NCBI GenBank assembly: GCA_963662175.1
Contig: OY759221.1
Location: forward strand, 26,771,027-26,835,026
Reading direction: 5' to 3'
Length of the DNA stretch: 64,000 nt
Origin: Aradus depressus
Lineage: Eukaryota; Arthropoda; Insecta; Hemiptera; Aradidae
Shown: piece by piece, positions 1 through 10,769 of the stretch
Layout: the number at the start of each line of letters is the position of its first letter
Position numbering within the stretch: position 1 is the stretch's first letter
Program-made: the position numbers and the translations under genes
Notes under the pieces: generated by a model
Databases searched by the model: none
Seen by the model: the letters and a program-made list of their open reading frames with translations, nothing else
Told to the model about the DNA's origin: nothing

Positions 1-48
1 GCAGGTTGGCACACTAACTGAGCTACCGGCGCGCCGCGGCGCCCTCTA
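1..48 (-). mobile_element. tRNA-derived SINE, head fragment
   Basis: Reverse complement of the SINE head (gagctaccggcg ... gcgccctct). It carries the tRNA A-box region, and the rest of the copy lies off the left edge. A short GC-rich insertion (cgccgcgg) interrupts the head. Confidence 0.5.
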
Positions 49-369
49 TGGTATCTTTAACAGTTATTGAAATGAGCACAGTGACTTTAGTAACTAAAAT
101 CACGTGCACATCTCTGTTATTGTACAGAAACAAATATAGTTAGGAATGAGAGTCGTCAGTGTAATAAGTTCCGGTTAAGTGAACCGAAACGGAAATCATT
201 GTGTCGCTACTAGCTTCATATAATACGTAACATGGGCGTGCCTTGGTCGTAGAAAATATAATACTGTACTAGTACATCAAAAAAAGCATTTAGACTTCCA
301 GAAATTTTATTGAATTCAAAATCTCGTTACACAACTCAAAAATAATATTTCTTAGTTCGATAACTGAAC

Positions 370-758
370 GTGACTTGACTCGGAGAGAGTACGACTATAT
401 ATCCATATGAAAACAAACGAGACTTGACTCAGAGAGAGTACATTATATCCATATGAAAACAAATGAGACTTGACTCGGAGAGAGTACGACATTATATCCA
501 TATGAAAACAAACGAGACTTGACTCAGAGAGAGTACGACATTATATCCATATGAAAATAAACGAGACTTGACTCAGAGAGAGTACGACATTATATCCATA
601 TGAAAACAAACGAGACTTGACTCAGAGAGAGTACGACATTATATCCATATGAAAATAAACGAGACTTGACTCAGAGAGAGTACGACATTATATCCATATG
701 AAAACAAACGAGACTTGACTCAGAGAGAGTACGACATTATATCCATATGAAATCACAC
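370..758. repeat. 49-bp tandem array, about 8 copies
   Basis: Units begin gagacttgactcagagagag and end tatccatatgaaaacaaac. Starts fall at about 419, 465, 514, 563, 612, 661 and 710, so most periods are exactly 49 bp and one unit is 46 bp. Units differ at a few positions (aaaacaaac/aaaataaac; tcagag/tcggag). It is unrelated to the other arrays in the window. Confidence 0.93.
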
Positions 759-759
759 A

Positions 760-1345
760 AGTGTATGGTTGCACGAAGATCACTTGAGATAATGGGTTTC
801 AAACTACAAACTCTAGATTCAAAAAGAACACCACCCTCTAGACAGCACACAAGAGACTCTTGAGGCCCTTCAAGAACAACACATCTACAGGGGGGACACT
901 TAACCCAATCAAGGATAGGTTTTGTGTCCTCATTTCTTTTGAATTACGCTGTAGTCTATATTTTCATCATTTATGGCGAATTAGCAGTCATTACCATCGA
1001 TATACATTATGTTTTGGTATACATGTACCAATAAAAATATATTTATTCTAAACAATAATAATTTGTAACAATTCGCTTTCTATCCACAATTTTTTGCAAT
1101 GCAATTTTGGCATTCACAACTTCTCGAACACTCACTTTTTTTTACTATCTTCTAACTGCTAACTATATTCTTTTTTAAATCATTTGTGTCAATTGTATTT
1201 TTGATTCTCGATATTATTTAATTTTAGTTGAAAAAGTCTGTGTATATAAATATTTATTTTTAAATGAAAAATGGCAGATGGCAGGCTGGTAACAATGTCT
1301 GGGATTATGTGTGATGTAAAAACATGTGTTGTGTGGCCGAGGTTA
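760..1345. other. unassigned AT-rich stretch
   Basis: AT-rich sequence without a recognisable gene, RNA or element. The short ORF around 860-1051 shows no family resemblance. Confidence 0.5.
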
Positions 1346-1590
1346 TGTAGGTTAGGTTAGGTTTTATGACTCATGCCCGGGCTTTAACAACGAGGTCATA
1401 TCGCCTACTACCAGAGCGCTCTTTCGTCACTCTGGTGGACATGAGCCCGACTCTACTGTGGGAGTCCTAAATGTTGCCTACCCTAAATTTTTATTCATCT
1501 AGGGTAGGGATCTTTAACGAGTACCTGACATCGTACAGGCTCGGGACCATCGCTTAACGTCCCATCCGAAGGACGGCGTGCTTAAGTTAT
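1346..1590 (-). mobile_element. tRNA-SINE, body without head
   Basis: Reverse-oriented SINE. It starts with a TTAGG-type tail (gttaggttaggtt), then the conserved body (tatgactcatgcccgggc, agagcgctctttcgtcactc, ggaccatcgcttaacgtccc). It stops before the tRNA-like head, where jockey-like LINE sequence begins. Confidence 0.85.
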
Positions 1591-1635
1591 GGGGGTGGTA
1601 GGTGGAGGTTATGTAGGTGTTTCTGTCCGTTCGTC

Positions 1636-1910
1636 GTTTTGTTAAGTACGAATGCTACAATGTACATAGAGGTAGTCACTGAAGTTCTCAACGAAACCAT
1701 CCAACATCAAACGGATCCAGTCCTTTCAATCCAAGTCCTAAGAACCGTCATTGATGCTCCCTATTATTATACCAACCTTACCCTAACCCTTCAAAATGAT
1801 CTCAAAGGTCCTTTTGTCACCGACCTTATTAAGTCTCACTCTAATCTCTAATTCATGACACTCCCATTGCTTGATCCTTGACAACCCATCCCGAAAACTA
1901 AGGGGGTGGT
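1636..1910 (+). pseudogene. jockey-like LINE reverse transcriptase, C-terminal remnant
   Basis: One frame reads APYYYTNLTLTLQNDL..PFV, the hallmark of the region just after the RT domain in jockey-clade elements (usually aP.YVsN.tLhnDL.ip.v). Related remnants lie at 7.3, 34.5, 53.7, 59.8 and 63.5 kb. Only about 70 codons survive and the flanks are degenerate. It is not expected to make protein. Confidence 0.6.
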
Positions 1911-1989
1911 GGCCGAGAGACTTGCTAAGAAGCATTTAATGTGAACCGAGACTCTTAAACCTTTAAACTGATAAATAACGTTAGAAAAT

Positions 1990-2300
1990 TAAGTCAAAAC
2001 CTCATTAGAAATTTATAAAAGTACAACCATTTGTTTTTATTCTAAGTTTGATTCTAAAGAATAAACAGATTTCGGCCAGATTAAGAAGTTCCAAAATAAG
2101 GGAATTAATAATAAATCTTAAATATAAAAAAGAAACACGTAACGAAAATAATTACTAATATCTTAAACACGAAAGAACCTCGAATTCCTTCTACATTGAA
2201 AAGATACTGTCGACTCGTATCTGTCATCAGCCCCGCCGGAACGACGGGGCGGGAAGGGCGATCGACTAGGGCGCCTCGATGTTAGGGGCACAAGAGTTGT
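1990..2300. other. unassigned stretch with GC hairpin
   Basis: AT-rich sequence, then a short GC island at 2230-2275 containing a small hairpin (ccccgccgg aacgacggggc). It leads into a hAT transposase remnant. Nothing else was recognised. Confidence 0.4.
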
Positions 2301-2307
2301 TGACTCT

Positions 2308-2570
2308 TTGACCTTTATTGAAAGAATTGAAAAAAAAAAACTAATACTTGCGACTTATTCAAGGATTGCGTTACGCATACTTTTAACGATTCCAGTATCA
2401 GTAGCCAGTTGCGAAAGGAGTTTTAGCAAATTGAAATTAATAAAAACGTATTTAAGATCAACTATGACACAAGAAAGACTCGATGCTCTTGCTGTTCTTG
2501 CAATAGAGAACTGGCCAAGAACATAAATTTCAAGGATGTAATTGAAGGGTACAGGGAAAAAAGGGGGTAA
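2308..2570 (+). pseudogene. hAT transposase, C-terminal dimerisation domain remnant
   Basis: The frame from 2308 reads LLTIPVSVASCERSFSKLKL and then TYLRSTMTQERLDALAVLAI. This is the conserved hAT C-terminal dimerisation block (vpvs.a.cERsFS.lk.iK..lRstm.qerL..L..l.ie). The frame stops at 2526, and a +1 shift would continue INFKDVIEGYREK. The catalytic RNase H-like domain is absent. No intact TIRs were found beside it. Confidence 0.8.
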
Positions 2571-2710
2571 GTCAATTTTTTTGAAAAATAGCGCGCGGGT
2601 ACTCAATCGACGGAAGAGATGTGTTATTGTTCGATTAATAACAATAACGGGAGAGATGTGAATATCGAAGAGAACAACTCTAGGGACTATACCTTATGTT
2701 ATGTACATAC

Positions 2711-2894
2711 TTTTACGAGTACCTGATATCGTACAGGCTCGGGACCATCGCTTAACGTCCCATCCGAAGGACGGCGTGCTTAAGTTTATTTTACCTCCCA
2801 GATAAAATAAATTAAGGGTCTTGGCCGGGTTTCGAACCCACGACCTTGAGCTCAGAAGGCAAGCATGCATACCACTGAGCTACCGGCGCCCTCT
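2711..2894 (-). mobile_element. tRNA-SINE, head half
   Basis: Reverse-oriented SINE with the head complete to gagctaccggcgccctct. The 3' half is missing. A second SINE tail follows at once (2922-2958), and the junction resembles the SINE pair at 44.36-45.0 kb. Confidence 0.85.
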
Positions 2895-2921
2895 GCTGCT
2901 TATTTACCTGTTCCTAGTTAG

Positions 2922-2958
2922 TTATTGTGACTCACGCCCGGGCTTTAACTAAGATATC
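2922..2958 (-). mobile_element. tRNA-SINE, tail fragment
   Basis: gttattgtgactcacgcccgggctttaact is the reverse complement of the SINE end. It is separated from the preceding SINE by a linker (ttacctgttcctagttag) also present at 44.69-44.71 kb. Confidence 0.6.
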
Positions 2959-3339
2959 GTAGTTCTATGTTTTGTGTTCCAGTAACAGGTTGGTAACAAT
3001 AACAGACAGTGTTCCTATAACAGATAGGTAACAATAACAGACAGGGTTCCTATAACAGATTGAAGTGGTAATTGGAAAAGGCCCAATATAAGAGATTGGG
3101 ACAAAACTCACTGGACTGCATCCTGCTTCAGATTCTCTCCATCCACATCTTTTGTATTGATGAAATCACAACCAAGACGAGACTTACTGGTTTAAACAGC
3201 TGCTTCGAGCGACTTGGCTGAAAATCAATTGATATTTTTATGGGATTCTAGATAAGGGGGATTCTAGATATATAAAATTTCGTCTTAACACAAAACTATT
3301 AACTATCATTTTAATGAAAGTTCTGACACGAAATTTCAA

Positions 3340-3456
3340 ATGTAAGTTAAAAACCTCAATAGGGCGACATCTATTATTGATGTTATAGCAGAATCGGAAA
3401 AAGGGGGTTATGGGGGGCTTAACTCAGAAGCTGTAATAACTGCGGATGTTATGAAT
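3340..3456 (+). repeat. family A fragment
   Basis: Short forward piece of the dispersed family A element (agggcgacatctatt, aataactgcggatgttatgaatg). Family A is described at 57910-58478. Confidence 0.55.
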
Positions 3457-3578
3457 GAATGGAGTAGTTTAGTTTAATTGGGAACCATGCCGTCATTCGG
3501 AAGGGACGTTAAGCGATGGTTCCTAACCTGTACGATGTCAGGTACTCGTTAAAGACCCACGACTGATTACCCTAGGAT

Positions 3579-4130
3579 CAGTGATCGGCAAACCGCGGCT
3601 CGCGAGCCACATGCGGCTCTTTGGCCCCTTGAGTGTGACTCTTTCACAAAATACCACGTTCGGGGGAGGAGCTCACGTACAGTGCCATTGAAACTTCGTG
3701 GTGACTGGTTTTCTTATTTCTATTTTTACATACATGAGACAACATTTCCGCACCTATAGTTTAAATAAGACTTAAAACTTTAAGTAAAGTTTATTAAGTT
3801 TATTTTAGGGAGCGTTGTGGAATGAAAGAAGATGTAGTGTCGAGGATTGAGAAAGGTATGTTGAGATAGTTTGGACTTATAGAGAGGACGAACGAAATAA
3901 GTATACAAGACGAGTGTGGCTGGCAGAGTTGGAAGGGGTCGACCTCAGCGAACGTACTTCAATCAGATTGAGGACGTTTTTAGCAAAGGCCAGCTTAGGA
4001 GTACCCTAATTAAGTTAATAACAATGTACCTACCTATATAGTTTAAGTTAAAAAATTTTGGCTCTAAGAAATTTCAATAGTTGTACTGTTGAAATTTGGC
4101 TCTGTTGACTAATGAGTTTGCCGACCACTG
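3579..4130. mobile_element. small non-autonomous hAT element
   Basis: Ends are inverted repeats: cagtgatcggcaaac at the left and gtttgccgaccactg at the right. Subterminal sequence (ggctcgcgagccacatgcgg) is typical of hAT elements. Flanks are ccctaggat / ccctagat, consistent with an 8-bp duplication with one indel; 8 bp is the hAT signature. It encodes no transposase. It carries a LINE C-terminal scrap at 3817-4010. Confidence 0.8.
3817..4012 (+). pseudogene. RTE-like LINE C-terminal scrap inside the hAT element
   Basis: Two frames together show the post-RT tail seen in RTE-like elements: SRIEKGMLR, a stop where W is expected, FGLIERTNE, then after a frameshift GRVGRGRPQRTYFNQIEDVF. The related tail of the intact RTE-like copy at 25.8 kb has RWLGHLQRM..GRPRLRWLEDVED. 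It is dead sequence. Confidence 0.6.
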
Positions 4131-4494
4131 CCCTAGATGAATAAAAATTTAGGGTAGGCAGAATTTATGACTTCCATAATAGAGTTGGGTTCATGTCCAC
4201 CAGAGTGACGAAAGAGCGCTCTGGTAGCAGGCGATAAGACCACGTAGTTACAAGCCCGGGCATGAGTCATAATAATAACTGAAGTTTTGACTAGGTGTTT
4301 AAATATAGAAGTTGACTTAATAAATATGTACTATAAAAGGAAGATTCTGATTGACAGAAGGAATGTTCACTTAAAGAACACAATACATGTCATGTATTAT
4401 AGACATTGATGATGGGAGTGATTCCCGAAACGTTTGTAATTGATATTTTTTGAGAAGACAAAAAATAAATAGGAGAAGTGAGTAATAATAAATA

Positions 4495-4700
4495 TAAATT
4501 CGAAACCACATAAAGACAACACACAATGTTACACAAAATCGGCCAAAGAGAACATAGTTATGATAAATCCCCCTAATAATTGATGATGTAAGAGATGTGA
4601 GTATTTGTTTAAGTCAACTATTGATTTTTAGCCGAAACTATCGATTGATTAGAAAAAGAGCGAATGAAAGTCCTATGAAAACCCAACATGAGTAAGAAAT
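4495..4700 (+). repeat. family A fragment
   Basis: Forward family A body (aaatcggccaaagagaac, aagtcaactattgatttttagccga), running straight into the 58-bp array. Confidence 0.6.
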
Positions 4701-4710
4701 TAAATAAATT

Positions 4711-4998
4711 GGCTGCAAATAATCATATCATCCCAAGGAAATTAATTCGACTGAAAGGCTTTTAAATTGACTGCAAATAATCATATCATCCCAAGGAAAT
4801 TAATTAGACTGAAAGGCTTTTTAATTGGCTGCAAATAATCATAGCATCCCAAGGAAAGTAATTCGACTAAAATACTTTTTAATTGGCTGCAAATAATCAT
4901 ATCATCCCAAGGAAAGTAATTCGACTGAAAGGCTTTTAAATTGGCTGCAAATAATCATAGCATCCCAAGGAAAGTAATTCGACTGAAAAGCTTTGTGA
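4711..4998. repeat. 58-bp tandem array, 5 copies
   Basis: Units start ggctgcaaataatcatatca at 4711, 4769, 4827, 4885 and 4943, an exact 58-bp period. Each contains catcccaaggaaa and ttcgactgaaaggctttt. Copies differ at a few bases. Confidence 0.93.
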
Positions 4999-4999
4999 C

Positions 5000-5925
5000 T
5001 GGCCAAACATATTTTTGATGTTGATGCTCCTTCTTTCCTGTCCTGGAACTTGCCCTTTGTAGGGATTCAAAGAGGGCTATCCAAACAGGGTTTCTCTTTT
5101 CGCTACCTATCAGACTGTCTTTCACTGAAGAATAATTTATGATGGGAGGACTGTACAGAGAATGGACATGCAGAGAGAGACTAGATAACTTCACTATAAT
5201 ATGAAAGTGTTTTGATTGAAGTTTGGTCAACTTCCTCATGAACCGATTAGGGCAGAAAGGTCCAACTTTCCGAAGATTGCTGCTCTCTTCTGGCTCTAAA
5301 ATAGACTCTTTAGCAGTGGCTCCTTAATTTATTCAATTGTATAAATGACAAGAACAAAAGGTGTGCTGAACCAAGTAGGTGTGAAATCGATGAGCAAAGG
5401 GTACCTACTTTTATTTATTTATATGTAGGTACATATCGTCTATATATTTTCTTGGAGTTGTCTACTTCTAGTACAACAAATATACCTGCAAAATACAACT
5501 AATGGAACAATTATCCCATACATGCCGATTTTCCAGTTATCTAGTTGTAGTATTAAGGTGACGATATATATGCCCAAAATAACATTTCATATTGGTTTAA
5601 GTAATTAGTTTGTACGATTTTTTTTTAAATTACAAGTAATTTGATATTTTTTTTATATTGAAATTCTGAATTTATTTAAATCGCATTTTAACATTATTGG
5701 TCATATTTACCGTTGTAGGGAATTCAACTAAAATATCAATATTACTAACTATAAAATGATCTTTCGGTAAGAAACTTTTAGGTTAAGATGCTTCGATAGC
5801 TTAAATTTGTTACAATAAATAAAAATGGTGGTAAAAGAAAATAATATAGCAGTGTAAATCTAAGAAATATAGTATATAATATTTCAATATATTATTATAC
5901 AATATTGTTATAAATATATAATAAT
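5000..5925. other. unassigned AT-rich stretch
   Basis: No convincing gene. A minus-strand ORF at 4955-5239 matches no family I recognise. The rest is AT-rich, with A/T runs near 5620-5660. Confidence 0.4.
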
Positions 5926-5928
5926 AAT

Positions 5929-6243
5929 AGGTTAGGTTAGGTTTTATGACTCATGTCCGAGCTTTAACTTCGAGGTCATATCGCCTACTACCAGAGCGCT
6001 CTTTCGTCACTCTGGTGGACATGAGCCCGACTCTATTGTGGGAGTCCTAAATTTTGCCTACCCTAAATTTTTATTCATCTGGGGCAGGGGTCTTTAACGA
6101 GTACCTGACATCGTACAGGCTCGGGACCATCGCTTAACGTCCCATCCGAAGGACGGCGTGCTTAAGTTTATTTTACCTCCCAGATAAAATAAACTAAGGG
6201 CCTCGGTCGGGTTTCGAACCCACGTTCTTGAGCTCAGAAGACA
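5929..6243 (-). mobile_element. tRNA-SINE lacking the extreme head
   Basis: Begins with a (TTAGG)-type tail (gttaggttaggtt), runs through the whole body, and breaks at gagctcagaagacaa within the tRNA-like head. Confidence 0.88.
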
Positions 6244-6339
6244 ATATAATAATAATATAATAACTGCTGAAAATATCGATCAATAAATAATATATTTGTT
6301 GTCATATTGTCACAACAAATAATATAATGTTTTTACCCA

Positions 6340-6515
6340 TTTCAGGAGATACCGAACCGCTTATTTAATTTTTAAATGACAAACTTAATCTACAAAGTAA
6401 TATGAATCGAAGCAGTTCAACAACAAATTCGAAAACTACCATCGACGCTGTATTCTCGCGGTTATGACAGCAAATTGTTGAAACTAAAGCAGATGTTTAC
6501 ACATCAATTCTCGTG
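6340..6515 (+). pseudogene. Helentron-type endonuclease remnant
   Basis: One frame reads GDTEPLI, a stop, FLNDKLNLQSNMNRSSSTTN and then SKTTIDAVFSR. This matches the end of the APE-like endonuclease domain carried by insect Helentron/Helitron2 proteins (GDFN..PLi.FL...lnL..nn....Tt...TtIDaVFsR). Stops show it is dead. A better preserved relative is at 54.03-54.41 kb. Confidence 0.55.
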
Positions 6516-6519
6516 AGTA

Positions 6520-7025
6520 CCGCGTCACTCACACATTACTTTTTTGTTTATTATAACATCAATGGGTGAAACTGGCGAATCAGGAATTGACGAATATTGC
6601 GGTATTGCAGTGCTCATTTGAAGCGAGCACAGAGTGCAATAGTGGTCCAAGTCTGGGTAGGATGAAACCAGATGGCCTCAGGTCAAGTAGATCTAATTGT
6701 TTAATGACGGCCCACTTACGTACAGTCCTCTTCTCTCATCCGCTCTTTTCAAGTCACCACCAACTTGCCCTCAATTAGATTTACCTACCTGAACCTGATT
6801 TACTTACACACTAGATTAAGCTATTTTCACACTTCACAGACTGGTACTCCACATATGTCGGTCAAATCGGGAGATCCGTCCGAAACTGGAACTGGTCAAC
6901 GAGGGGTCTTTACTTGATTTCCATTGAAATTTATTTAGTGAATAAAAAATGTTTTTTTTTCACAGGTTGCAAAATAAAAAAGTCGTCGGTGATGAAAATT
7001 AATAGATATGCGGTATTTTATTTAT
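6520..7025. other. unassigned stretch
   Basis: No recognisable gene or repeat. The short plus ORF at 6566-6778 has no family features. Confidence 0.4.
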
Positions 7026-7029
7026 AGAG

Positions 7030-7535
7030 ATGCAACTGTTACTAGGGTGCAACAACCAGCATCTATGATGGTAGGTATTGATATGTAGGCGTGAATGGCA
7101 TGTGAGAGGAAGGCCATCCAGTGGTAGGGCCTCGGGACGAAAATTTATCTTAATTATTAGGACGAGAACAGAAAAAAAAAAAAAAAAAATTAATAAGTAA
7201 AAAGGAATTGAAAGACAATTTTGATGGATGGGTAAGAGAGATGATAAAAGTAAAGGAAAATAATGTAAAAATAATAAAAAATATTAAGAACGAATAGGAA
7301 TTAAGGTGGCAGTCGCGGTTCCATCTTCTCTTCAACCTTCGTGGGGGGTTTTGTGGTAAGTGTTGTGAAGATAAAGTACGTATTTCTGGGTTTGTATGTG
7401 TGTAAAGTTTTCTAAAAAAACCGTATGTAAGTAGTTTATATTGTTTCGGGTAATGTGTGTATCATAAGATCGTTATGAAGTGTTCTGTTGTTTATGTATG
7501 AAGGGCACTGTGTTATCAGTCTGAGGGATGTGTGG
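7030..7535 (-). mobile_element. jockey-like LINE 3' end
   Basis: Read on the minus strand, this is a decayed C-terminal coding end (motif KRRWNRD near 7320) followed by the 3' UTR. It is collinear with the copy at 63181-63740: both share gcaacaaccagc, a gtgagagg..gccatccag-type block, and the order atcataag..gttatgaagtgttctgtt. It is 5'-truncated. Confidence 0.65.
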
Positions 7536-7579
7536 TTTAAAATTTATATATGAAATATAAAAATTAAAAAAAAAAAAAA

Positions 7580-8035
7580 TGTCGTGTCTGTGAACAAGAT
7601 AACTCCCCATAGAATAAATGTATCTACATGAAATTTTATATGTGTATCCAGAACCCCATAAGGGCGACACCTATTGATTTTGAAGGAATAGAGGGATTGA
7701 GTGAGGGAGGGGAGGGACGGACAACACAAAAACTGCAAGAACTGACGATATAACGAATTAATCTACACAAAATTTAGTATGAGGATTTAGAAGTCTCTAT
7801 GGTTAGTCAGCTATTGATTATCAGCCCAAACGGTCGATTGCTTTTTGGAGGGGGAGCGAAAAGTTAATTGATTAATTCGTTCTGGGGAATCACGTTGCCG
7901 GTGATTCACCGACTTTTTATTTTTTGGAATATTCCAGTGAAAACTCAACATCGAATTCTTGAACGAACTTACATAACTTCCCCTATACATCGCTGGAGAA
8001 GTAGAGGTGGTTGGCAAAAGTAGTGGCGGGTAAAT
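7580..8035 (+). repeat. family A copy, nearly complete body and right end
   Basis: Forward copy running from tgtgaacaagataactcccc through the body (aagggcgacacctattgatt; aattgattaattcgttctgg) to the terminal arm (ttacataacttcccctatac). Confidence 0.8.
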
Positions 8036-8437
8036 TGAGGCAACGTGCTTATTTCAATATGTGTATATACCTCTATATATATAGAGAGAGAGAGAGTATA
8101 TTTATATATATAGTTGTCGACATAACCCCTTTAAAACCTCTCTTTGAATTGATGCTAAAGTGAAAGGTTACCTTTCGTTTGTTTTACGGCGTTATTTCTC
8201 AGAGGTTTTAGCTGAGAAACACACATTTCTATGGTATTTATCCTCATTATATTACTTCTGAAGCCGGAAAACCTACAATACACGTTCTGTATTATTCTCT
8301 TTTCATTGGTATTATTCTCATTAAATTACTGAATCTTTATAAATAAAATTGACAGGGAATGCCCTGTCAGCTCCATTATGTTTCATAAGGCTTCTCTGGG
8401 ATGGTTGTTGGTTACTTCTTTCCCACATTTCTTACAG

Positions 8438-8554
8438 AAGTTGTCTTCAGCTATGTTCCACAGATCCTTGTAACGCGAAGAAGGAACTTGGAAGTGTCCC
8501 TAAAAATTGTCAACAAATATCTGAAGACCCCTCTAGAAGAAATGCCAGAGAAAA
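8438..8554 (+). CDS. candidate internal coding exon, unidentified
   Basis: A pyrimidine-rich tract ending cccacatttcttacag precedes 117 bases that stay open in one frame (phase 1 at both ends) and end at a good donor, gagaaaa|gtaagc. The peptide includes VVFSYVPQILVTRRRNLEVS and then KIVNKYLKTPLEEMPEK, which looks like ordinary cellular protein rather than transposon code. I do not recognise the family. It could be an exon of a host gene, a captured exon, or chance. Confidence 0.3.
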
Positions 8555-8589
8555 GTAAGCTTTTTCATAATTTCACTTGTGTTTTAATA

Positions 8590-9140
8590 TTTTAAAAAAA
8601 AATAAAAATAAAATTGCCTTTATTTTTAAGCCTTTTTAATATAAAAGCTATCAATAAATGCTGTACCTTTGGTCGTATTGATCCTATCTCAAATCTATCA
8701 AATAAGAAACATTTTTGGTAACAAGCATTTTTTCGATAAGTGTTTTCACGTAAATACAGCAAACATCTGAAAAAAATAGGTTTCAAAGCGTAATTTTAGT
8801 GCGGTTTTCGGCATGTATTTTGCAAACAGGACCAAAATTTATACTTCATATAAAATGTGCCTTTCAGTTTTCTTCAAAACATTTATTTGAAGAGATTTAT
8901 GATTAGCGTCATATAAGCGTAAAATATCTTGTAAAATATACTCAAGCTCTGAGGTAAAATGGTCTGCATTTTCCTCTGATTTCTACCAAACTTATAGCAT
9001 TTTAATTTTACGTTCACTGCAACAAAAGTTTTTGAGTTAGGGCGGTCACAAAGTTCTAATCTCACTCACACATCGCAAAATGGCCAAAACATGGTCAGGG
9101 GACTTGAACGTAAAATTCCTTTGAAAAATAGATTTCGAAT
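8590..9140 (-). repeat. family C dispersed repeat
   Basis: Non-coding repeat related in reverse orientation to 16660-16950, 29900-30360 and 36600-36800 (blocks such as gattt..ccaaacttatagcattt against aatgctataa..ttggtagaaat). No coding content. Confidence 0.4.
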
Positions 9141-9178
9141 TTTGACATGATTACAATATACTTCCTTACCATGATAGC

Positions 9179-9323
9179 CTACTGAGCTCAAGATTGCGGG
9201 TTCGAAACCCGCTGAGGCCCTTAGGTGAATACCCTACCCTAGGTAGGCAAAATTTACAACTCCCAATGTAGACTCGGGCTCATATCCACCAGAATGACGA
9301 ACGAGCGATATGACCTGTGTGAC
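9179..9323 (+). mobile_element. tRNA-SINE with internal deletion
   Basis: Head with a good B box (gggttcgaaacccgctgagg) joined directly to the distal body (ccctaccctaggtaggcaaa). About 110 bp of the central domain is missing. Confidence 0.8.
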
Positions 9324-9324
9324 T

Positions 9325-9815
9325 ATGACAACCAGTACATAGTATAAAACGTTATTACAATAAGTTTTGGTTTCTTATGAATTACCCATCAAAACGTAAC
9401 CCTTCCCCCCCCCCCCCCCTCCCCTAGGAAGAACGCCCCTGCCATGAATGAAGACGGTTTTCCACCCTTATTCACCCGTTTACCCCCTCCGTTCGACTAA
9501 CCGGTCCGGTAAATCAGCTTTGACTAATCTGTGTCTGATTGGAGAGTAAAGAGAGAACGGTACCCCCTCGGTTCCAGTTAACTCCCGGTTGACTTGGTGA
9601 CTATAGTCACAGCCTCCTAATGATAATCCGACATGACAGGCCACTATGGGGGGCCCCCCTTGGTAACTTGATGCCTCTTTTCACAACTCCACCCCTCCCC
9701 TTTTACCATCCTGTCAGTGCTTTGGAACGGTGAGATATAGTATCCAAGCTCCCGTTATGTGGGGGGGCCACTAGATCAAAATTCAACAAAAAGAAGAAAA
9801 AAAAGTGTCTTTGGT
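9325..9815. other. unassigned stretch with poly-C tract
   Basis: Contains a C run at about 9403-9423, then moderately GC-rich sequence without an open frame or family match. Confidence 0.4.
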
Positions 9816-10050
9816 GAATCGCCGACATTGTACTTCCCCAGCGTGAATTAATCAGCTGTTTTTGTTCTACCTCTCAAACCAATTTGGACTGACTTCGGCG
9901 TACATACTAAATTTCGTGTTGATAGTTATATCGTTTTTGATTTAGACCCTCTCCTCTCATCCTCCCTTTCCTTTCGGCCGATTTGGTTAAAAATTAATAG
10001 GGTCGTCCTTGTTGGGTTTTGGATTCACACAATTTCAAAAAAGTAAAAAA
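9815..10050 (-). repeat. family A fragment
   Basis: Reverse copy: aatcgccgacattgtacttc, cctttcggccgatttggtta, taatagggtcgtccttgttg. Confidence 0.75.
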
Positions 10051-10109
10051 TTAACTTGGATAGGAATTTCAGGAGGATTCATCCCGTCCCCTCCTTGAAT
10101 GTCCCTCGT

Positions 10110-10210
10110 TCCAGGTAGGGATGGGCGATAGTTGGCCACAATCGATAGTCCGGTACTATAGATAAAATTATATATCGATAGTACTATCGACAATTTCCAA
10201 TTCCTCGTTC
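10110..10210. other. cluster of ATCGATA-like inverted motifs
   Basis: Contains cgatagt, atcgatagt, tatatcgatagtactatcga in about 90 bp, with a self-complementary core. TATCGATA is the insect DREF site, so regulatory use is possible, but such clusters are also common in small transposons. Confidence 0.3.
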
Positions 10211-10354
10211 CAGGGATGCTGGAAATGCTAGAGGTTATCTTCAATAACCTAATTAGAAACGCTTTTAACTAACAATTTCGCGCGTCAAACATTTTTGAAT
10301 AACCTCCATAGAAATGTTTCAGGTAAAAAACAAAGTCACCGGCTATGTATTATT

Positions 10355-10760
10355 CAGAGGCCCCCTCTGATCCTTCCATTCTGCCGACTCTTCTGAAAAT
10401 TAATAAGTGTCGTCCTTATGGGGTTTTGAATTCACACATGAAATTATGTGTCGATACATTCATTTTATCAGAAATTATTAGAGTATTTGTGTTAAGTCTC
10501 TTCCCTAATCCCTCTCTTCCCTTTGGTCAATTTGGCTGACCAATAGGTTAGAGTGTTTGTGATTCACAAATAAAATTTCGTGTCGCTACATTCATTCTAT
10601 CGAGAGTTTTCCGTGTTCACAGACAGGCTGAATTTTTTTTTTTTCATATTTTAAATTTGTAGTTCGGAAAACATGAAATTCGTTGAAATGTCTGCATCAA
10701 ATTTTAGCCGATTACATAACTTCCCCTGTACTTCGAATTGCGGGGGAAGTAAAGAACAGT
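10355..10760 (-). repeat. family A copy with right terminal arm
   Basis: Two successive body modules (each with tgtcg..tacattcat) end at ctatcgagagttttccgtgt. They are followed by the terminal arm gaaaacatgaaatt ... ataacttcccctgtacttcg. The body is reversed but the arm points the same way as in forward copies, showing that the element has inverted ends. Confidence 0.8.
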
Positions 10761-10769
10761 GTAAAGAAG

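Larger units (their letters stand above)
3486..4275 (+). mobile_element. tRNA-SINE split by a hAT insertion
   Basis: The SINE body runs from 3486 (ccgtcattcggaagggacgt) to 3578 and resumes at 4131 (ccctagatgaataaaaattt), ending gggcatgagtcataa. The two halves join in SINE order, so 3579-4130 is an insertion. The tRNA head is missing. Confidence 0.85.

Noticed and set aside
5929..5945. Telomeric (TTAGG)n block
   Set aside because: Only two to three units, always attached to SINE 3' ends, so it is the SINE tail and not a telomere.
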